From Dendrolimus kikuchii (lineage: Eukaryota; Arthropoda; Insecta; Lepidoptera; Lasiocampidae): a DNA stretch of 64,000 nt. The stretch lies in NCBI GenBank assembly GCA_019925095.2, contig CM034403.1, forward strand, positions 5,771,690 through 5,835,689, in the 5' to 3' direction. The position numbers were made by a program, and so were the translations under genes. The first letter of the stretch is position 1; each line of letters starts with the position of its first letter. The notes beneath the pieces are model-generated. The model did no database searches and had not been told where the DNA came from. It saw only the letters and a program-made list of their open reading frames with translations. Shown here in pieces: positions 1 to 11,900 of the stretch.

Positions 1-130
1 ATTTTAAGCCTAAGAATTTTCTGTCGAACAGCGAAAACCGTATCGAAATCGGCCTAGTCGTTTTTACATAAATCCCGAGCAAAGAAACCTTTTCACGGAA
101 AAACTACTGGACCGATTTGGCTGAAACTCA

Positions 131-131
<1 letters not shown>

Positions 132-206
<75 letters not shown>
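132..206. repeat. AT microsatellite in Helitron copy 1
   Basis: An almost pure (TA)n run with one C interruption. It sits at the same relative place as the AT run at 20641-20698 in the sister copy. Confidence 0.95.
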
Positions 207-469
207 TTTCGATGCCGAGAATGAACATAGGATATTTTTTATCCCGAAAAATGGGATAGTTTCCGGGATAAAAATATATTTGTCTTTTTGTTTGTTATCC
301 TTTTATGGAAAGACTATTGGACCGATTTGACTGAAACTCGGTACATATATAATTTGAATACCGAGAGTACCTAAGATACTTTTTATCCCGGATAATGGGA
401 TACATTTTGGTATAGATTTATGTAAAGTTTATCCCGGAAACTAGGATAGGTTTTGTGATTTTTTCCATT

Positions 470-1062
470 TCTTCCACTGGGTCCACTGGCTCCACTGGGT
501 CCACTGGGTCCACTTGGTCCACTGGGTCCATTTGGATCACTGGGTCCACTGGGTCCACTTGGTCCATTGAGTCCACTTGGACCACTTGCTCCCCTTGGTC
601 CACTTGCTCGACCCGCTCGACCCGCTCGACCCGCTCGACCCGCTCGACCCGCTCGACCCGCTCGACCCGCTCGACCCGCTCGACCCGCTCGACCCGCTCG
701 ACCCGCTCGACCCGCTCGACCCGCTCGACCCGCTCGACCCGCTCGACCCGCTCGACCCGCTCGACCCGCTCGACCCGCTCGACCCGCTCGACCCGCTCGA
801 CCCGCTCGACCCGCTCGACCCGCTCGACCCGCTCGACCCGCTCGACCCGCTCGACCCGCTCGACCCGCTCGACCCGCTCGACCCGCTCGACCCGCTCGAC
901 CCGCTCGACCCGCTCGACCCGCTCGACCCGCTCGACCCGCTCGACCCGCTCGACCCGCTCGACCCGCTCGACCCGCTCGACCCGCTCGACCCGCTCGACC
1001 CGCTCGACCCGCTCGACCCGCTCGACCCGCTCGACCCGCTCGACCCGCTCGACCCGCTCGAC
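470..1062 (+). repeat. 9-bp minisatellite, two-part array
   Basis: From 470 to about 605 the units are degenerate GGTCCACTG/T. From about 606 to 1062 they are almost perfectly homogeneous CTCGACCCG, about 50 copies. Both halves keep a strict 9-bp period. Because 9 is a multiple of 3, several frames stay open on both strands (VER repeats on minus, DPL/RST/ARP repeats on plus). These are not gene evidence. Confidence 0.95.
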
Positions 1063-1360
1063 CTGCTCGGCCTGCTCGACTTGCTCGAGTTGCTCCACTT
1101 GGACCATGTTATCTATTTTGTCATTTTTGTCAAGTTTTGTCATTTATGTAGTTTACATATAGACGGGGATGGTATAGTTTGCGATATAAAATGAAGTGAA
1201 TCTTTCGGGGACAAATACATACAAATTTAATACAATGTAACCTGTACCACTTGCTTTTTAAACAAGAGATACGCACTAGAGGTTGACCCGCGGCGCAGCC
1301 GCGGGGTAAACTCTAGTAGATATATAAAATACTTACATGTACCAATCAGAGAACTAGTAC

Positions 1361-1655
1361 TGGCAGAAACGGAGAAAGAATACAAATTCCTGCGGCCAGG
1401 CGTAAGAGGCGATAAAACAACCCACAGCCAGATGGTAGGGTATTTGCCCGTCTGGATGCCTACCATCCCTGGTCTAGAACATGCCGCCATAACAACCTTG
1501 AGTTATGTTCCGGCATTAGTGGCCAGGTTCCAGCCCCATCTACGAGTCCGGCAGCACATCGGTAGCACCTTTAATGTTGCTAATGTTTATAGGCGACGGT
1601 AACAACTATCCATCACAGTTGGGCCGTCTTCCTGTCTGCAGTACTCTGGGGTAAC
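1361..1655 (+). mobile_element. LINE-tailed SINE, copy 1 (diverged)
   Basis: One of about a dozen copies of a roughly 310-bp repeat. The consensus begins GTGCAGGAACGGAGAAAGAA, runs through CCTGCGGCCGGGCGGCC and GCCGCCATAACAACCTTG, and ends CCGTCTGCCTGTCTGCTG plus an AATAAA-rich tail. The 3' third (GTTGCAAATGTCCATAGGCG and onward) resembles the 3' end of the Jockey-type LINE at 52540-52620, so it probably borrows LINE machinery. This copy lacks part of the 5' GC block. The 1660-2056 stretch after it shows no recognisable feature. Confidence 0.75.
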
Positions 1656-2056
1656 TTAACAAGTTTTCTAGGCACTATACCCATTGACTTGAATAGCCTA
1701 GACACGGCATTCTAGTCATACAATATAACTATAGGCATTCATTAATTTAGGTTTTCTTCATTATAGTAGCTTATAATTCATGTAAATACACAAATGATGT
1801 ACACAATTAAACATTGTTGTATCCGTGTATACTTACCATACCTAATAGATTACTAATATTACTAGGAGTCACAATCACAAAATGCCCAGTAAAAACGTAT
1901 TTCTAAAAGGTTCCCAAATCCTGCATTTAAAGTAGATTGCGTCTCAAGGTTTTCTCGTTTTTTGATAGTTTCAGTAGGTCAATGATTCATTCGATATCTT
2001 GCAGGATTCAGTCAAGCAGAAGTAAAATCAAAGTTCTATGAGAAATAATTTTATCC

Positions 2057-2375
2057 GTGCAGGAACGGAGAAAGAATACAATTTCTTGCGGCCTGGCGGC
2101 CTGTCGTAAGAGGCGACTAAACAACCCACAGCCAGGTGGTAGGGTATTTGCTCGACTGGATGGCGACCACCCCTAGTCTAGAGTATGCCGCCATAACAAC
2201 CTTGTGTTGTGTTCTGGCATTAGTGACCAGGTTCCAGTCTCCTTTAAGAGAGCAGCAGCGCATTTGTAGCACCTTTGGTGTTGCAAATGTCCATAGGCGA
2301 TGGTAACCGCTTCCCATGAAGTGGGCCGTCTGCCAGTCTGCTGAACTCTTGCAATAAAAATAAAAAATAAATAGA
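2057..2375 (+). mobile_element. LINE-tailed SINE, copy 2 (near full length)
   Basis: Starts GTGCAGGAACGG and carries every consensus block through CTGCTGAACTC and an A-rich tail of AATAAAAATAAAAAA type. This is one of the most complete copies in the window. Confidence 0.85.
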
Positions 2376-2427
2376 AATAAGTTTTAAAAATAAAGTTTGA
2401 TAAATTGTTAAATATACCTACCTATAA

Positions 2428-3121
2428 TCTATACTAATATATAAAGCCGAAGAGTTTGTTTGTTTGAACGCGCTAATCTCAGGAACTAGTGGTCTGATTT
2501 GAAAAGTTATTTCAGTGTTAGATAGCCCATTTATCGAGAAAGGCTATAGGCTATATATACATCATAACGATAAGACCAATAGGAGCGGAGCACCAATGAA
2601 GAAGGTTTCAAAATCGGGTTCTTTTTCCCCTTTGCTGCGTAAACGGTTAAAGTTTCACAAAAATCATGTGCGAAAGAATTGTTCCCCTTTAATAGTTCTA
2701 AAAAAAAGTCCGCGATAGCATATGTCTATCTTTTAAGGTTAGCTCACTAGGTATAACCTTTTTTATGCTAACCAAATTTGTTCTAAAATAATGCATTATT
2801 TACGAAGGTGTTTTTATAAACATGATATTAATCCTTATCCAAATAAATACATTATTCATCACATGTATTTAATTTAAAACAAAATTGCCATTTACTTCAT
2901 TCGATTTCAAGGAATATCTTAAGAGATATTGCAGTTTTAAAAAACATGCCAGCAAATTATGATCAAGTACCGCGCGCGCATTTATAATATGCAAGGACCG
3001 GCAGGCAGCCATACAGATTTAAAAATATTTTCACTTTCTACGTAAACAAAGTCGAGGGTTAAAGTTAGCGTTAGCCCCAAAGTAACTATTCTACGCGGAC
3101 GAAGTCGCGGACAGAAGCTAG
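2428..3121 (+). mobile_element. Helitron with both termini
   Basis: The 5' end TCTATACTAATATATAAAG is preceded by A. The 3' end has the CGCGGACGAAGTCGCGG hairpin then CTAG (3118-3121) followed by T. The central 2700-3050 stretch is AT-rich and carries no coding sequence. The two ends may belong to one element or to two adjacent ones; the length is plausible for one. Confidence 0.65.
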
Positions 3122-3169
3122 TACATGTATATTCGTAAGTGTCTACATTCGCAATTCTCGTACAACTAA

Positions 3170-3335
3170 AAGTAATATACATCGGACTTCTCTGATCCCA
3201 GTCACCCACTTCATAGTAAATAAAGGAAAATTCGTTTACAAAATTTATTATTCCGAGAATCAAACCCGGACCTCTGTGTTCCAATAATCTAAGCTGGCAA
3301 AGGCTGAGTCTAGTTAAACACAGAGACTGTCCAAA
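3170..3335 (-). mobile_element. tRNA-derived SINE, diverged
   Basis: On the minus strand an RNA polymerase III B-box-like GGGTTTGATTCTCGG follows CACAGAGGTCC. It is then followed by a tail TATGAAGTGGGTGACTGGGA that parallels the copy at 62751-62880. No full tRNA fold is claimed. Confidence 0.5.
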
Positions 3336-3339
3336 GTGC

Positions 3340-4012
3340 ATATAAAGACAATATCTTATTGCAAAATTAATGTAGTAAGAAAAAACACGTCATAAACATT
3401 TATATTTCGACCCTTAAAAATGAAAGATACAAATAATGGGCTTACATTGTATTTTTAGTAAATTGCTTTCCACTCAAAAAGCAAATTGAAAAACATTCCC
3501 TGAAGCAGTTAAACAAACAAAGAATATTAAGAAAGTTATGTGGTCTTTGGTTGGGTTCTTGATATTATTTTCTTTTAATATTTTTCAGTAATAAAGTCAG
3601 TGTAACGTGTATTATCCTTCCATATTCCGCTGTTCTAGCATACGTTCTCTTTCACATATTTCTTCTGTTTCCTTCTTGGCCTGTTTTTACTGCTTTAACT
3701 AAAGGTACACGTGCCCATAATCAAGGATGCTTAAAACTAGCAGCTGTTCACATTTTCTAGTAATAAAAAATACCAGTTTAAGCATAATTCTAAATAATAA
3801 CCCTTAACCTGACAAGCACACCTGTTCAGACGCGCTCGAAGCACGCCCCGTTTCAGCCGCGGCTCAGGCTATACTCGGAAATCAAACGACTGGTGATTTT
3901 TCAGCGTGCTCAAAATTAGTATGCTCACTACTAGAGATGCTTTGACACACATGTCACAATTGATCAATAATGGCATGCTTTCGTGCTAGTAATGTGTATC
4001 AGTACCTTAAGT
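3340..4012. other. No recognisable feature
   Basis: AT-rich sequence without a supported frame or recognisable repeat, apart from a short GC-rich patch at 3828-3875. Confidence 0.5.
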
Positions 4013-4190
4013 TTGGTTTAGAGCACACTGCTATAACAATCTTAAGTTACGTCCCTGCATTAATGGCCATGATACAGACCCCCTTTCAAAGCCGGTAGCG
4101 AATTGGTAGCATTTTTGGTGTAGCATAAGTACAGAGGTGACGGTAAACAATTTCCAGCAGGTAGGCATTTTGCCGGTCAGGGCTTCAGAT
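4013..4190 (+). mobile_element. LINE-tailed SINE, copy 3 (old, 5' truncated)
   Basis: Diverged equivalents of GCCGCCATAACAACCTTG, the GCATTAGTGGCCAGG block and the GATGGTAACC block can be followed in order. Many substitutions suggest an old insertion. The 4195-4640 stretch after it shows nothing I recognise. Confidence 0.6.
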
Positions 4191-4649
4191 CATTGGGCAA
4201 AGACAAATAGATTTTTTATTTGACCTTTCTCCTCATACAAAATTAGAGTCAGGTAAAGCAGCATTTTCATCCTTACCTTTCATACTTATCCTTCCCCAAT
4301 CTATTTAATTAATTTCAACCGTTGTGTATTCAACATTGCTCTTTCAACGGAGTTATACTATTAACATTTCTGAACAATGCCCCATTTCACTACTGGAACG
4401 CCAATCTTTCTTTACAAAGCATTTATTTACTTTAAGGATCCCTAAACTTGATACCCTCGTCCCAACCTATGAACACATTTACAATTCACACAACTATACT
4501 TGTATAAACACTTTCATAATAGTCTTTACGATAATATAACATTTATGGAAGTTTCAAATCAATCGGGTACCTATTAGAGAAGCTAGTACCTGGTAGTAGT
4601 ACTATTACTACTAGGATTGACAATCTATCTATCTGTCTCTAATATAATG

Positions 4650-5380
4650 AATCACTACATGGTCCGAGTTTGTACAATGCGTTTAAAAATATAATAAAAT
4701 CAGGGTGGCTAATTGTTGAATCCTCACAGTTTACACTGATGTAGGTAGTTTTATATGTGTCACTGACTTTCGGTTTCGCCACCATTGAGCGGTGGTGAAA
4801 CCAGTCTCCAATGCACGAGAAATCAGTCCGGACGTTTTGCATGCTCCGTGCAAAGACCAGAGTGAACATTTTACTTCTATTTCAATATCTCATTAAACTT
4901 TAACAAGAGGCCGTGCTTGCCTTTTGGTGTGAGTGTGTGCCATAAATCGAAGACCTAAGTGCCACCCGAGGATCTGTAAGTACCGTGCACTAAAGTAGCT
5001 GACCTTACTGACCTATTGAAGATGGATGCGGAGGTTCGTGGTGCTTTTCACCCCATTGATTTTTGTGCAGTGCATATTCTCATATATCCCCAAAATAATA
5101 TTACAGTCCACTGAAACAAAATTATTCGAACCAGGGATGAGCTGTGCGGGATCCGTGATCCTGCATTGCACACTAATTCAGATCAACAGATTCCGTAAAT
5201 ACATCTCTTAGAATTTTTGACTGTCTGGTTTTATCCTAGAGCATCACATCGAAACTACAGAATGGGTTGAAATTAATCTCGACACAGAGCTTATATCCTG
5301 GCTCGTAACTTAGGATACTTTTTATGTTGATCAATGACTTCGTTTATATACTCGTAGATGAGCAACAACAAAAAAGATGG
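4650..5380 (+). mobile_element. Helitron-like remnants
   Basis: Two pieces (about 4655-4735 and 5120-5385) share blocks with 43860-44100: GGTYCGAGTTTGTMCAATGC, then TTAGGATACTTTTTAT and AAAAAGATGGYGCT. No intact terminus is visible in either. Nothing is recognised from 5390 to 5860. Confidence 0.4.
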
Positions 5381-5866
5381 TGCTCAGGTAGTGTTTTTTT
5401 GGTGCCGTCGTTGCCATTAAACAAATAAGTCGTCGCTATGGCAATGCCAGCGAAGTTTCATCGACACATGCTATTTTCGGTTAACCCAAACGACTTTTTT
5501 GTTATTCCATAGACAAATAACAAGAATAGAGAAAGATTGTCACCTCTACGGAACTCTTTATTGTGCATAGTTTGTGAAGCACTTGCGCTTTTATTTCAAA
5601 TAATCTAGAAGCTGCCGGTTTAGGGTGACTCTTATCACACCATTCAACATGTCAGCAACTATCAACCCAGTTTCAAGGTCCTGTGAACCGTAAGGACGGA
5701 TACGTTTTCCGAACCATTGAATATCTGATAACAGATTGTGTAATGGTTGGTATATAATATTTGATGTACTATAGTATCAGCCGTATTCTGAAACTTAAAT
5801 CATGTAGTGTAACATATAAAATTGATTAAGGCGCCGGAAGGCTTAAAAATATTGCGACCATTCGGA

Positions 5867-6087
5867 CCTTTACCGCCATTTTATCGTAAGCGACATTTGG
5901 AGCTAATTATATTTTTTGTTGGAAAAGGTATTTTAATTATGTTTTAAGGCTTTCACAGTTTTAGTTAGAATAGACCCTACTGAATCAAAAACTGAAGGTT
6001 TGAAAACAAAATAATATTTAAATTATGTTTTGCAACAAAAAATATACTTAGGTCCAAATGTCGCTTACGATACAATGGCGGTAAAGG
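5867..6087. mobile_element. MITE with about 55-bp terminal inverted repeats
   Basis: The left arm starts CCTTTACCGCCATTTTATCG and the right arm is its reverse complement, with only a few mismatches over about 55 bases. The two arms flank an AT-rich core of about 110 bases. No coding capacity. The target duplication is not clear. Confidence 0.8.
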
Positions 6088-6463
6088 CTCGATATCCTAT
6101 ACCCAATTCATATAATTAAGGGAAGCATTCCGTTCGCCTTCAAGATAATTATTATTCCTTGTAATAGAACGCAGGCGAAGCAATTTCCTTTAACCTATGC
6201 TGGTTTTGATAGCATCCGCGAACTTTATTAAGAGTACGTGTGTTTGAGATGAACAAACGGTTATTAATCCCAGGATTGTTAGTTCTATTGATATTATGTC
6301 GGTATGGACCCCGGAAGCAGTTTCGCACAACTATATTGAAGATTACTAATGGATATATCATATTATAAATTTATTTGCCTTGCTGCTTAAAATTAGATAT
6401 TTTCGATATTATTATAAAACTTTAAACATACAGTGTTTGTAAATTGAACCTATTTAAAAAAAA

Positions 6464-6945
6464 AACATATGGAATAGACTATATAAACGACGAAGAACAA
6501 TAGACATTTTTTTTAAATAGATTTCTTGTATGCTTTTTGGTTTGTCTGTTTGTTAGGGATTCACGTAAAAATTAGTGGCCGATTTCGATGCGGTTTTCGC
6601 TGATCAACAGCTAATTCTTATACTTAAAATCTGCGTGCTACTTTTTATGCCGAGAATCCTGCAAATTTTTTTCTTTAAATGATTTAAAATAGCTAAATTG
6701 AATAAAAAACTCGAATTCCAATGCGATTTTTTGACTTATCGATAGCAAGTTTTATGTGATAATAAATGTGATATTTTTATCCCGGTAATCCCGAGGGAAT
6801 TTTCCCGGGAGCAATTTTTAATTTTTCGGGTGCATATCACTAAAACTAGCATACATTATTTTTAATTAATAGCATATATTCCCGGGAATACCGCGGGAAT
6901 TTCAAGTCAAGCGAGAAAGAAACCGCGGGTATATTCTAATAATAA
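6464..6945 (+). mobile_element. Helitron, same family as 53945-54351 (plus orientation)
   Basis: Contains GGAATAGACTATATAAACGA, GATTCACGTAAAAATTAGTG, TTTCGATGCGGTTTTCGCTG and a 3' section with CCGCGGGAATTTCAAGTCAA, in the same order as the inverted copies at 25960-26731 and 53945-54351. The 5' end is not preserved. From 6100 to 6460 nothing else is recognised. Confidence 0.65.
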
Positions 6946-7002
6946 TATAATAACCCGCAGGGGGGCTTTGTGGCAAAGCCTTAGGTGAGTAGCGACACTT
7001 AG

Positions 7003-7306
7003 TACCTGACTCCGGGGGCCAAGACAAGGCCCCCACCTCCGTACTTGCCTTAGCCAGCCGGCACGGAGTGGAGATCGCTAGAGCTAAGACTCAAGCTCCA
7101 GGGGTGGAAGTGATAAATGGCATCACGTCAGAAGTAGCTTCGGTGAACCTGCAGCCCACCTCTCTACACCCCTTAGCCACTCACACCCATGTTGCCCCTG
7201 CCTTCTATGGCATTTTTTGGGGCCCATGCAGGGAGTGGCGAGTCACCGTCTGCCCATTTTTCCATGTTCTCCGAACATTGCGACGGGCAGACGCCATAGT
7301 CCCCAT
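7003..7306 (+). repeat. GC-rich dispersed repeat, copy A (unassigned family)
   Basis: Highly similar to 21628-21948 in the same orientation; shared landmarks are GCCGGCACGGAGTGGAGATC and GGGGCCCATGCAGGGAGTGG. The 84-residue frame in it is not conserved as a protein family I know. It could be an untranslated part of a LINE. Confidence 0.7.
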
Positions 7307-7342
7307 ATTCCCAGACCTCTAGTACCACTAAAATAATAAAAT

Positions 7343-7410
7343 GCCGCAGGAATTTCAAGTCAAGCGCGAAAGAAGCCGCGGGTATATTCTAATAATAATA
7401 ATAATAATAA
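7343..7410 (+). repeat. Duplicated Helitron 3' segment flanking the GC-rich repeat
   Basis: A near-copy of 6891-6960 (AATTTCAAGTCAAGCG, then AGCCGCGGGTATATTCTAAT plus an AAT run). The GC-rich repeat at 7003-7306 lies between the two copies. Confidence 0.7.
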
Positions 7411-7419
7411 TGGCCCGTG

Positions 7420-8640
7420 GTCTGCAGAGACATACATTATTATAATTTTTTTATTTACTTCCCATAAAAAGAAAAACAAAATGAACAGAGTACAAAAATT
7501 TTAAATGGAAAAGACAGGAGCCCAAACCAGGTAAACCCTGTATGATGGTACTCCTGGCCCTATAAATATGGCAGTTAATGAACTCTTGAAATAAACCAAC
7601 GATACGCACATAACATCGTATACGAGTTCCGTTTTGTCCAAAATCGCTAAGGACCCCAAAAAAATATTTTTACAAGGGTTCAAATATGAGACACGCGATA
7701 AATATTGTGAATTACGACGGGATTTCCTTTCTTAAAAACCTGTCCTCAAGAATCCCAAGAAAGAAAAATATCATCATAAATTGTGACAAAATTGTTTAGG
7801 TATTATCACCGATTGCTTTGCAAATTGTTGCTGGGACATTGCCAAGACTTTGAGATGTTTAACATTCTTTGGCAAGGGTTTGTTTGTTGTGCCTAATATT
7901 GTGTACTGTTTGAGTTAATCTTAATGGCATATCATGATTGTTTGTGCCGAATTTTTCTTGTTATTTTGTATAAAAATGTTGTTTTTTAGAAAACAAAATA
8001 ATAAGGGGTTAATACTTTATTGACATAAAATATTTTACAAGACCTTACTATCTAAGGACTTTGTCATTTTGTGTCGTATAAATAGTGATTTACCCACAAA
8101 TAAAGGATTGACATCGTGAGGGATGATGTTATGCGTGCCAGTGGTCTCACAATAAAGGATGTCGAAGATTCAGCGAATTGGAGAAATACGGCCCCGGGGC
8201 TCCGAAGCAGAATTTTCGAACCACAGAGCATGGAAGATAGAAGCACAACAACTTTCTGTGCTTTGTCCTCCGAACACTATCGGAATTAGTGACGTGACAT
8301 TCTCACACTTTGGTGTGCTTGTTATTTAAGTGAACGGTATTGTATAATATATACTATCTAGATTCTAGAATAATAAAAGAAGATTACTAGGGATTATAAT
8401 CGTTTAGGAAGAAACGAACTTATCTAGACATAATCTTTATTTATTTCAAGACTTGACTACAATAACTATTGAAAAATAACATATATGTAGATAATTATTT
8501 TTTAACTACTGTGCTTTCGGCCTCAAAAGTAAGACTAGGTCCTGACCACTGATGCCCGAACAGTACTCAATGTTATAACTGTGGCATTGCATATCTACTT
8601 TCACTCCTATTTAACTTTTTCTTAACATTGTTTAGGTTGG
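7420..8640. other. No recognisable feature
   Basis: AT-rich, no supported coding frame, no recognised repeat. Confidence 0.5.
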
Positions 8641-8649
8641 CGTTTGACC

Positions 8650-9225
8650 GACATTGCACCTGATGTCAGATGGCCTTGCAGCTTAAGATAGAGCACGCTC
8701 ATCTGGAAGACACGTTACGCGACAATTCACGCAAGACTTGAAGACACCTAAATTCTATGTTTCAGGAAAACAGACTACGGTAAAGTTTCATTCCTCAGCG
8801 GTACTTATGTGTCATAAAAGTGAAAGCAAAGCGCTTCGTCCGCTTGGTAGACATTTCCACCATATACCAATGGCGTAAGCTCGTACGGCTGCTTGTCGGG
8901 TGGTAAAAAGATGAGGGAGGATTAGATAATTCAATTCCGAGACACACCCGCCGGAGTGTACCTATAGATAACCTATAGAATACCGACAAACTAGCAATTC
9001 TGCGTTGATGATCTAGGCTCTAAAGCCTCCTATCGAATAGCCGGTTGTCGCTTATCAGCTTCCTAGCTCTTTTCTCAATTGACTCAAGTGTCTTGAGTTG
9101 TTATTTAGCCGAGTCACCCTAAAGATGAGAACCGTACTCTATGAAAGAAATTACTTGTGCTGGGTAAAGATTTAGCAACTGAAGCGGTGTGAAGTACTGC
9201 CACACCTTTTGAAAGTCTCCCCCTA
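8650..9225 (-). pseudogene. Jockey/CR1-type LINE reverse transcriptase C-terminus, decayed
   Basis: On the minus strand, pieces read QYFTPLQLLNLYPAQV, IEYGSHL, LESIEKRARKLISDN, RRIASLSVFYRL and FYHPTSSRTSLRHWYMVEM. This is the order found after the catalytic domain of Jockey/CR1-group LINE polyproteins (compare 51326-51930). Stops and frame changes interrupt it. From 9230 to 9890 nothing is recognised. Confidence 0.75.
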
Positions 9226-9897
9226 TCGTTATGAAATCTTTGTCTTAAGAAAGGTTAGTTAAGTTTATCAATCACTTCACTCAAAAACATTCCAAAATAA
9301 AGTAAAATAGTTAATAGCTTTCTGCGTCCATTGGATAAGAAACTGCCTGTTTGCAAACTGGAAAATTGGTATTGGGTTAATCGAAGCGGATAATCACAGT
9401 CTGCGACATACGTCCTTAGAGCTGTCCGAGATACAAGGATGTTGGCATCTTGGATTTAGAAAGCATTACCTGATCAATCTTTTCTATGAAATGGGATTGA
9501 AGGGATTCCATATACCTTGCTTATAGGATGTTTGATAAAATTAATTTTATAACGTCATTACATTAGATATGGCGAAGCCGTCTTATATGAAAAGGACTTG
9601 TTACCCGCGATTACGTTTTAAATGTTATTCCTTTAAAATTAAATCTACGTTAAAACAGGTAAATTTATTTTAAAGCCAAAATATTTTTCATAATCTTGAG
9701 ATATTTTGGGTTACGTATACAAATTTTCATCATTTCATTCACCCTTTTCAAAATGAGTTTTAAAGACGAAAGGGAGGGAGCCTATGTCCTCATTAAGCTA
9801 CAAATTGTCTCCTTGCAAGATTCATTACCATCCGTTTAGTCGTCGAATGGTGAAAAGATAAAAACAAAAGGAATCCGATATACTCGTATGTAATATA

Positions 9898-10267
9898 TTT
9901 TTCAACACACTTGCTCATAAAGTGGCTCTATGGTCACCGCAATTAGGCACAGAATGACACCCATTATCAAACTGTGAGTAAAAAACATTATAACTCACTA
10001 GTGAGTTATAGATTTTTTTTTTAAATTTTATTGGTTGAGTTGCTTTGTTCTTAAAAAAGTTTTTATTCAAAAAAAAAGATCGTGTTCTATAGAACAAATA
10101 AATTAATGTTCCTATTGCTTGCTCATTTCATGCAACTTCTTATTTAAATAGATAATTTTAACTCGTACGTGTTTAATAAATAAAACTTTCACTCATATAT
10201 AACTTTTTTTTATCTACTAAATAAAATGAGTTTTTGTTGTTATTTTATTCACAAGTGTGTTGAAAAA
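9898..10267. mobile_element. MITE with 16-bp perfect terminal inverted repeats
   Basis: Ends are TTTTTCAACACACTTG (9898-9913) and its exact reverse complement (10252-10267). Inside is a perfect 22-nt palindrome at 9989-10010 centred on CACTAGTG. A GC-rich stretch with CTACGGCTCGAG follows at 10290-10390. Confidence 0.75.
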
Positions 10268-10544
10268 CGTCGTATGATACACGTGTGTATTGATGATTAC
10301 CGTCCTCGGCTCTCTTAAGACCCTCGCCTACGGCTCGAGTCTCAATGGCGCCTCGGCGGTAATCACCAATGCTACACACTAGTACCATAATGTACTATTT
10401 TCATATTGTTTGATCGAATAAAAAGTAGGCATTAATAGTGCCATATATTGGCGCATTATAGTACATTTGTAGCTGTGTGTGATAACTTTAGTCAAAGCTT
10501 GAAAAAACATAACTTTCTTTAATATATTTTTTTTTATTTCAGCC

Positions 10545-11050
10545 AACAGATGGGAGATTGTGTGTTTGCAATATAACTCCTTTTTTGATGATGATGCAGG
10601 GGAATGTCTTTTCTTGGGACGCCATCCTCGGGCTGGGAGGGGAGGTTTTACAACGAGGGATGTGTGGGATCTTTAACGGCCGTATGCCCAACGTGACCTC
10701 CAGTGGAGGCCCCGAGTATGTCAGCCGTCAAACTACCCACTAAACCTAAACCTGCGCCCCTAACTCACACGCTTTTACGGGGCGCCAAGCGCCATCTTGG
10801 ATGCCCCATCGCTTGTCTGACTAACACAGGGTGTTCTGCGGGGGAGGACACCCTCTTGAGACAACAGGGAAGATGGGATAAGAGGAGGGGAAAGTAGACC
10901 ATCGGGACTCTCACTCATCGTACGAAAGACGATTAGCTGAAGGCGAACAGCCGTTTCACGCCGATATCCTATGAGAGCCTGATAACACACTGATCAAGCC
11001 GGACTTGAGAGCCGTAATCAAGTTTATAATTCCAGCATGACTCTACCACG
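10545..11050 (+). repeat. GC-rich block, probably LINE 3' region (unassigned)
   Basis: Sharply more GC-rich than its surroundings, with AACGGCCGTATGCCCAACGT and a GAGGGGAAAGTAGACC stretch. Frames of 60-70 codons occur but match no family I recognise. Only one copy lies in this window, so the repeat call is an inference from composition. Nothing is recognised from 11060 to 11690. Confidence 0.35.
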
Positions 11051-11699
11051 ACCACTAAAGTGAACAAACTAGTTCACTATTTAATCAAAAAATACGAAAT
11101 CTAACCTAAGCTTTAATTAATAAATAAATAAATACAACCCTACTTACTTCTTATCTAGGAAAATTTAGGCGCGATCCATCAGTATAAGCTGAGTTTGGAG
11201 CGTGTTTATCAGGGGTCTACCTACGCCGGAGCCATAAAGCTCTAAATACGTCTGTCTCGTAAGTTTATATTATGTGTCAAAATATTTTCTCGGCCTATCG
11301 CAGAAATACTTTTCATGTCGGGGAATCTTGGGACTTGGTGTTGATTGTCAATAAACTTAGTATACGTAATATAAAAAGCGTACTGTTAGTGAAAGATTTA
11401 TTTATATAACGAAACATATAGAACTTAGAGACCTGCTTAATTTGACTTCCGAACAAAAATGCCGATCTAAAGTACAATTAATTATAAATTATGATGACGT
11501 GTATGTCCGGCCAAATTCGAAGTGAAAATGATATTTCGTCACTACGCCTGCTCGCTTTTATATCCCATTAGTAAACATGCGACTACCCGCAAATATTACA
11601 ATAGTACAAAAATAGGTGGCACTACTTGGAACAAACGTTATTAATAGTATACTTATATATTACATTCTAAATAGAATAAAACTATGAACTAAAATTCAC

Positions 11700-11900
11700 A
11701 ACAATGAGATTATGAAAATGCAATTTTCAGAATTTTTGTCTTTCTGTCTGTCTGAACGTTCCGCCTAATCTCTGAAAAGGCTGGACCGATTTTGACAGGA
11801 CTTTATCTGGCAGATAGCTGATGTTATAAGGAGTAACTTAGGCTACTTTTTTTAAGGTTCCACAAAAAATCAACGCGGATGAAGTTGCGGGGCCAGCTAG
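11700..11900 (+). mobile_element. Helitron 3' part
   Basis: The internal TCTCTGAAAAGGCTGGACCG, TAACTTAGGCTACTTTTT, then an ACGCGGATGAAGTTGCGGGG hairpin and CTAG at 11897-11900. The base after CTAG is G rather than T, so the boundary may have changed. The 5' end is not seen. Confidence 0.55.

Larger units (their letters stand above)
1..1316 (+). mobile_element. Minisatellite-bearing Helitron, copy 1
   Basis: The 3' end is a GC-rich hairpin (CCGCGGC, GCA, GCCGCGG at about 1289-1305) closing on CTAG at 1313-1316 followed by T, which is a Helitron terminus. The last 200 bases match those of the copy at 28230-28611. The part with the AT run and the GGGATA-rich stretch (100-460) matches, in inverse orientation, the copy at 19380-20792. 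The first 90 bases resemble a different Helitron family (compare 26200-26280), so the left side is a junction and the true 5' end is not in the window. It is non-autonomous; no RepHel protein is seen. Confidence 0.75.

Noticed and set aside
418..1194. Long frames of VER, DPL, RST or ARP repeats on both strands, as possible repetitive protein genes
   Set aside because: They are a by-product of a 9-bp tandem array inside a Helitron; every frame is open simply because 9 is divisible by 3, and no non-repetitive coding flanks exist.
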